A DNA stretch of 64,000 nucleotides from positions 1 to 64,000 of the forward strand of contig JBBKWH010000070.1 of assembly GCA_037968855.1 (NCBI GenBank), read 5' to 3'. The translations under genes were made by a program, and so were the position numbers. Below are positions 62,795 to 64,000 of the stretch, piece after piece (the stretch's first letter is position 1; each line of letters opens with the position of its first letter). The notes beneath the pieces were generated by a model, which saw nothing but the letters and a program-made list of their open reading frames with translations, did no database searches and was not told the DNA's origin. This stretch comes from JBBKWH01 sp037968855. Lineage in GTDB: Bacteria > Pseudomonadota > Gammaproteobacteria > Pseudomonadales > Moraxellaceae.

Positions 62795-62820
62795 CTTACT
62801 TTTGGTACATCAAAAGTAAG
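62795..62820. repeat. Perfect 10-bp inverted repeat
   Basis: CTTACTTTTG and CAAAAGTAAG separated by GTACAT. It lies 115 bp after polA and could be an RNA hairpin or a piece of a dispersed repeat family. Confidence 0.55.
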
Positions 62821-62907
62821 AAGATTTGCTATCCAAACTCAATCAAAAAGTTCCACCGCGATCTGTGCCGTGAATTTTTTTGATTAATCTACCCCCATCC
62901 AACCTGT

Positions 62908-62946
62908 AAAAAAGCCGTGACTTGCCCAATGCAACCACGGCTTTTT
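62908..62946. terminator. Terminator of the aldehyde dehydrogenase gene
   Basis: AAAAAAGCCGTG and CACGGCTTTTT flank a 16-base loop. It lies just after the minus-strand stop at 62969 and could also act on polA read-through. Confidence 0.75.
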
Positions 62947-62968
62947 CTATCCAATCAATCAAACCAAA

Positions 62969-64000
62969 TCAATTCACTCCACGCGGCGCATGACGCAAAT
63001 AATCCAAATCGCCTTCACTATCGCTATACGGTGGGAAACGGGTAGAAATGAGCGAAACCTTAGAATCATGCACCGTGCTGCGCGCATGGCTAAAGGTCAA
63101 GAATGAATACTCGCCATGATAATGGCCCAGACCGCTGTTATTCACCCCACCAAACGGCAAACCGGCCACCGAAAAATGCACCATCGTGCCATTCTCAACC
63201 AAGCCACCACTGGTGCTGAGCGTCCGAATATGCCCAAGCTCAGCTTTATCGCCGGAGAATACATACATCGCTAATGGCTTGGGCTGTTGCTGCAAATGCT
63301 TGAGCACATCATCCAACTGCTCATAAGCCAGTACCGGCAAGATTGGACCAAAAATCTCACTTTGCATCAAAGCATGATCGGCCGTGATACCACTCACCAC
63401 TGTGGCTTCAAAAAAACGCTGCGCCGCATCGACCGTGCCACCGACCACTACATGTGCGCCTTTTGCCACATCTTGATTGAGCAATTCTTTTAAATGCTTG
63501 GCGCTATCGCTGCTAATGATCTTGGCGTAGTCACCTTTGGTTTTTTGCTGATGCACATCGCCCCACAGCTTGCTGATCTGGGCAGTCACTTCGGCCAAAA
63601 AATCATCTAGTACCGAGGCATCAACCCACACGTGATCCGGCGCAATACAGGTTTGCCCCGCATTTAAAAACTTACCCCAAACGATGCGGCTAGCAGCAAG
63701 GCTAAGATCAGCATTTTTGGTCACGATGGTCGGGCTTTTGCCACCTAGCTCTAAGGTCACAGAAGCCAGATTTTTACTGGCAGCTTCCATAATGGTTTTG
63801 CCCACTTTGGAGCTACCAGTAAAGAAAATATGATCAAACGGCATTGCAGTTAGTGCTTTGGCCATACTGCTATCACCTAGCACCGTTGCCACATGATTAC
63901 GATCAAAGGCTTGGTCGGTGATTTTTTTCAGTAGTTGGCTGGTTTTAGGTGTTTTTTCGCTAGGGCGTAAGATCACCACATTACCGGCAGCAATCGCTCC
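62969..64000 (-). CDS. Aldehyde dehydrogenase (ALDH3/coniferyl-aldehyde type), partial (5' end cut)
   Basis: The frame runs from the window edge; the N-terminal third is missing. The visible part begins GAIAAGNVVILRPSEKTPK. It has the cofactor loop FTGSSKVGKTIMEAA, the Glu in LELGGKSP and the catalytic Cys in NAGQTCIAPDHV. The C-terminal VAGLPFGGVNNSGLGHYHGEYSF is typical of class 3-like ALDHs, including coniferyl-aldehyde dehydrogenases. It oxidises aldehydes to acids with NAD(P). A terminator follows. Confidence 0.92.
   Translation of the reverse strand, partial: GAIAAGNVVILRPSEKTPKTSQLLKKITDQAFDRNHVATVLGDSSMAKALTAMPFDHIFFTGSSKVGKTIMEAASKNLASVTLELGGKSPTIVTKNADLSLAASRIVWGKFLNAGQTCIAPDHVWVDASVLDDFLAEVTAQISKLWGDVHQQKTKGDYAKIISSDSAKHLKELLNQDVAKGAHVVVGGTVDAAQRFFEATVVSGITADHALMQSEIFGPILPVLAYEQLDDVLKHLQQQPKPLAMYVFSGDKAELGHIRTLSTSGGLVENGTMVHFSVAGLPFGGVNNSGLGHYHGEYSFLTFSHARSTVHDSKVSLISTRFPPYSDSEGDLDYLRHAPRGVN

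Larger units (their letters stand above)
62680..62968. other. Intergenic region with inverted repeat after polA
   Basis: 289 bp without a recognised gene. It contains the perfect inverted repeat CTTACTTTTG (62795-62804) and CAAAAGTAAG (62811-62820) around six bases, a looser set of complementary pieces before it, and the terminator at 62908-62946. The repeat looks like a dispersed intergenic element, but only one copy is in this window. Confidence 0.5.

Noticed and set aside
1..64000. tRNA, rRNA, insertion sequences or prophage genes
   Set aside because: None was recognised by motif or by gene content; the window looks like ordinary chromosome with a few accessory loci.

Overview
The window reads as a chromosomal segment of a gammaproteobacterium of the Pseudomonadales, most likely a Moraxellaceae relative. 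This is inferred from the gene set (bifunctional MnmC, ETF-ubiquinone oxidoreductase, type II secretion genes scattered rather than in one operon, tandem exported proteins with an L-E-A-x-S-D N-terminal motif) and from a base composition near 50% GC; no rRNA or species marker is present. Coding density is high. I see no tRNA, rRNA, phage, insertion sequence or CRISPR array. Both edges cut genes: an exported protein on the left and an aldehyde dehydrogenase on the right.

Layout. 0-3.4 kb: three tandem exported proteins on the minus strand. 3.7-13.7 kb: housekeeping (dcd, mrp, metG, orn, rsgA, rhodanese, grxC, secB), a HEPN-like tail-anchored protein, a membrane diguanylate cyclase with a perfect CRP/Vfr-type site in front of it, and a small membrane protein. 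13.7-18.9 kb: Lrp-type regulator divergent from leuA, a 2OG-Fe(II) oxygenase, coaBC with a one-base frameshift, and radC. 18.9-28.6 kb: PHP phosphatase, yciB, YciI protein, a coiled-coil membrane protein, mnmC, an SMP-30-like protein, SDR, YjbQ, quinone oxidoreductase, a DUF2233 protein and hemH. 28.8-33.4 kb: a DUF4062 (TIR-like) protein, murI, DUF1285 and, divergently, etf-QO. 33.4-41.4 kb: OmpW-like porin, tusA, corC-lnt, a small membrane protein, a CobW-type GTPase, pirin, gspG and gspF.

41.6-44.6 kb holds the most distinctive system: a modified-peptide metallophore locus of the Hvf/bufferin class. It has an exported precursor with five copies of a KCGEAKCG core on a 132-bp tandem DNA repeat (hvfA), an MNIO/DUF692 maturase (hvfB), a DUF2063 partner (hvfC) and a divergent DoxX-like membrane protein (hvfX). 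The hvfA-hvfX gap carries two back-to-back elements that look like ECF sigma promoters. An ECF sigma/anti-sigma pair lies about 6.5 kb away (50.3-51.25 kb) and is a candidate, unproven regulator.

44.6-49.9 kb is a compact minus-strand operon for a molybdenum hydroxylase of the isoquinoline 1-oxidoreductase type: [2Fe-2S] subunit, Tat-exported molybdopterin subunit, diheme cytochrome c, XdhC-type chaperone and a MobA-like nucleotidyltransferase. The remainder (51-64 kb) contains an exported protein of unknown function, gspE, a DUF432-like protein next to an MscS channel, the DUF3999/DUF2339 membrane pair, polA and the truncated aldehyde dehydrogenase.
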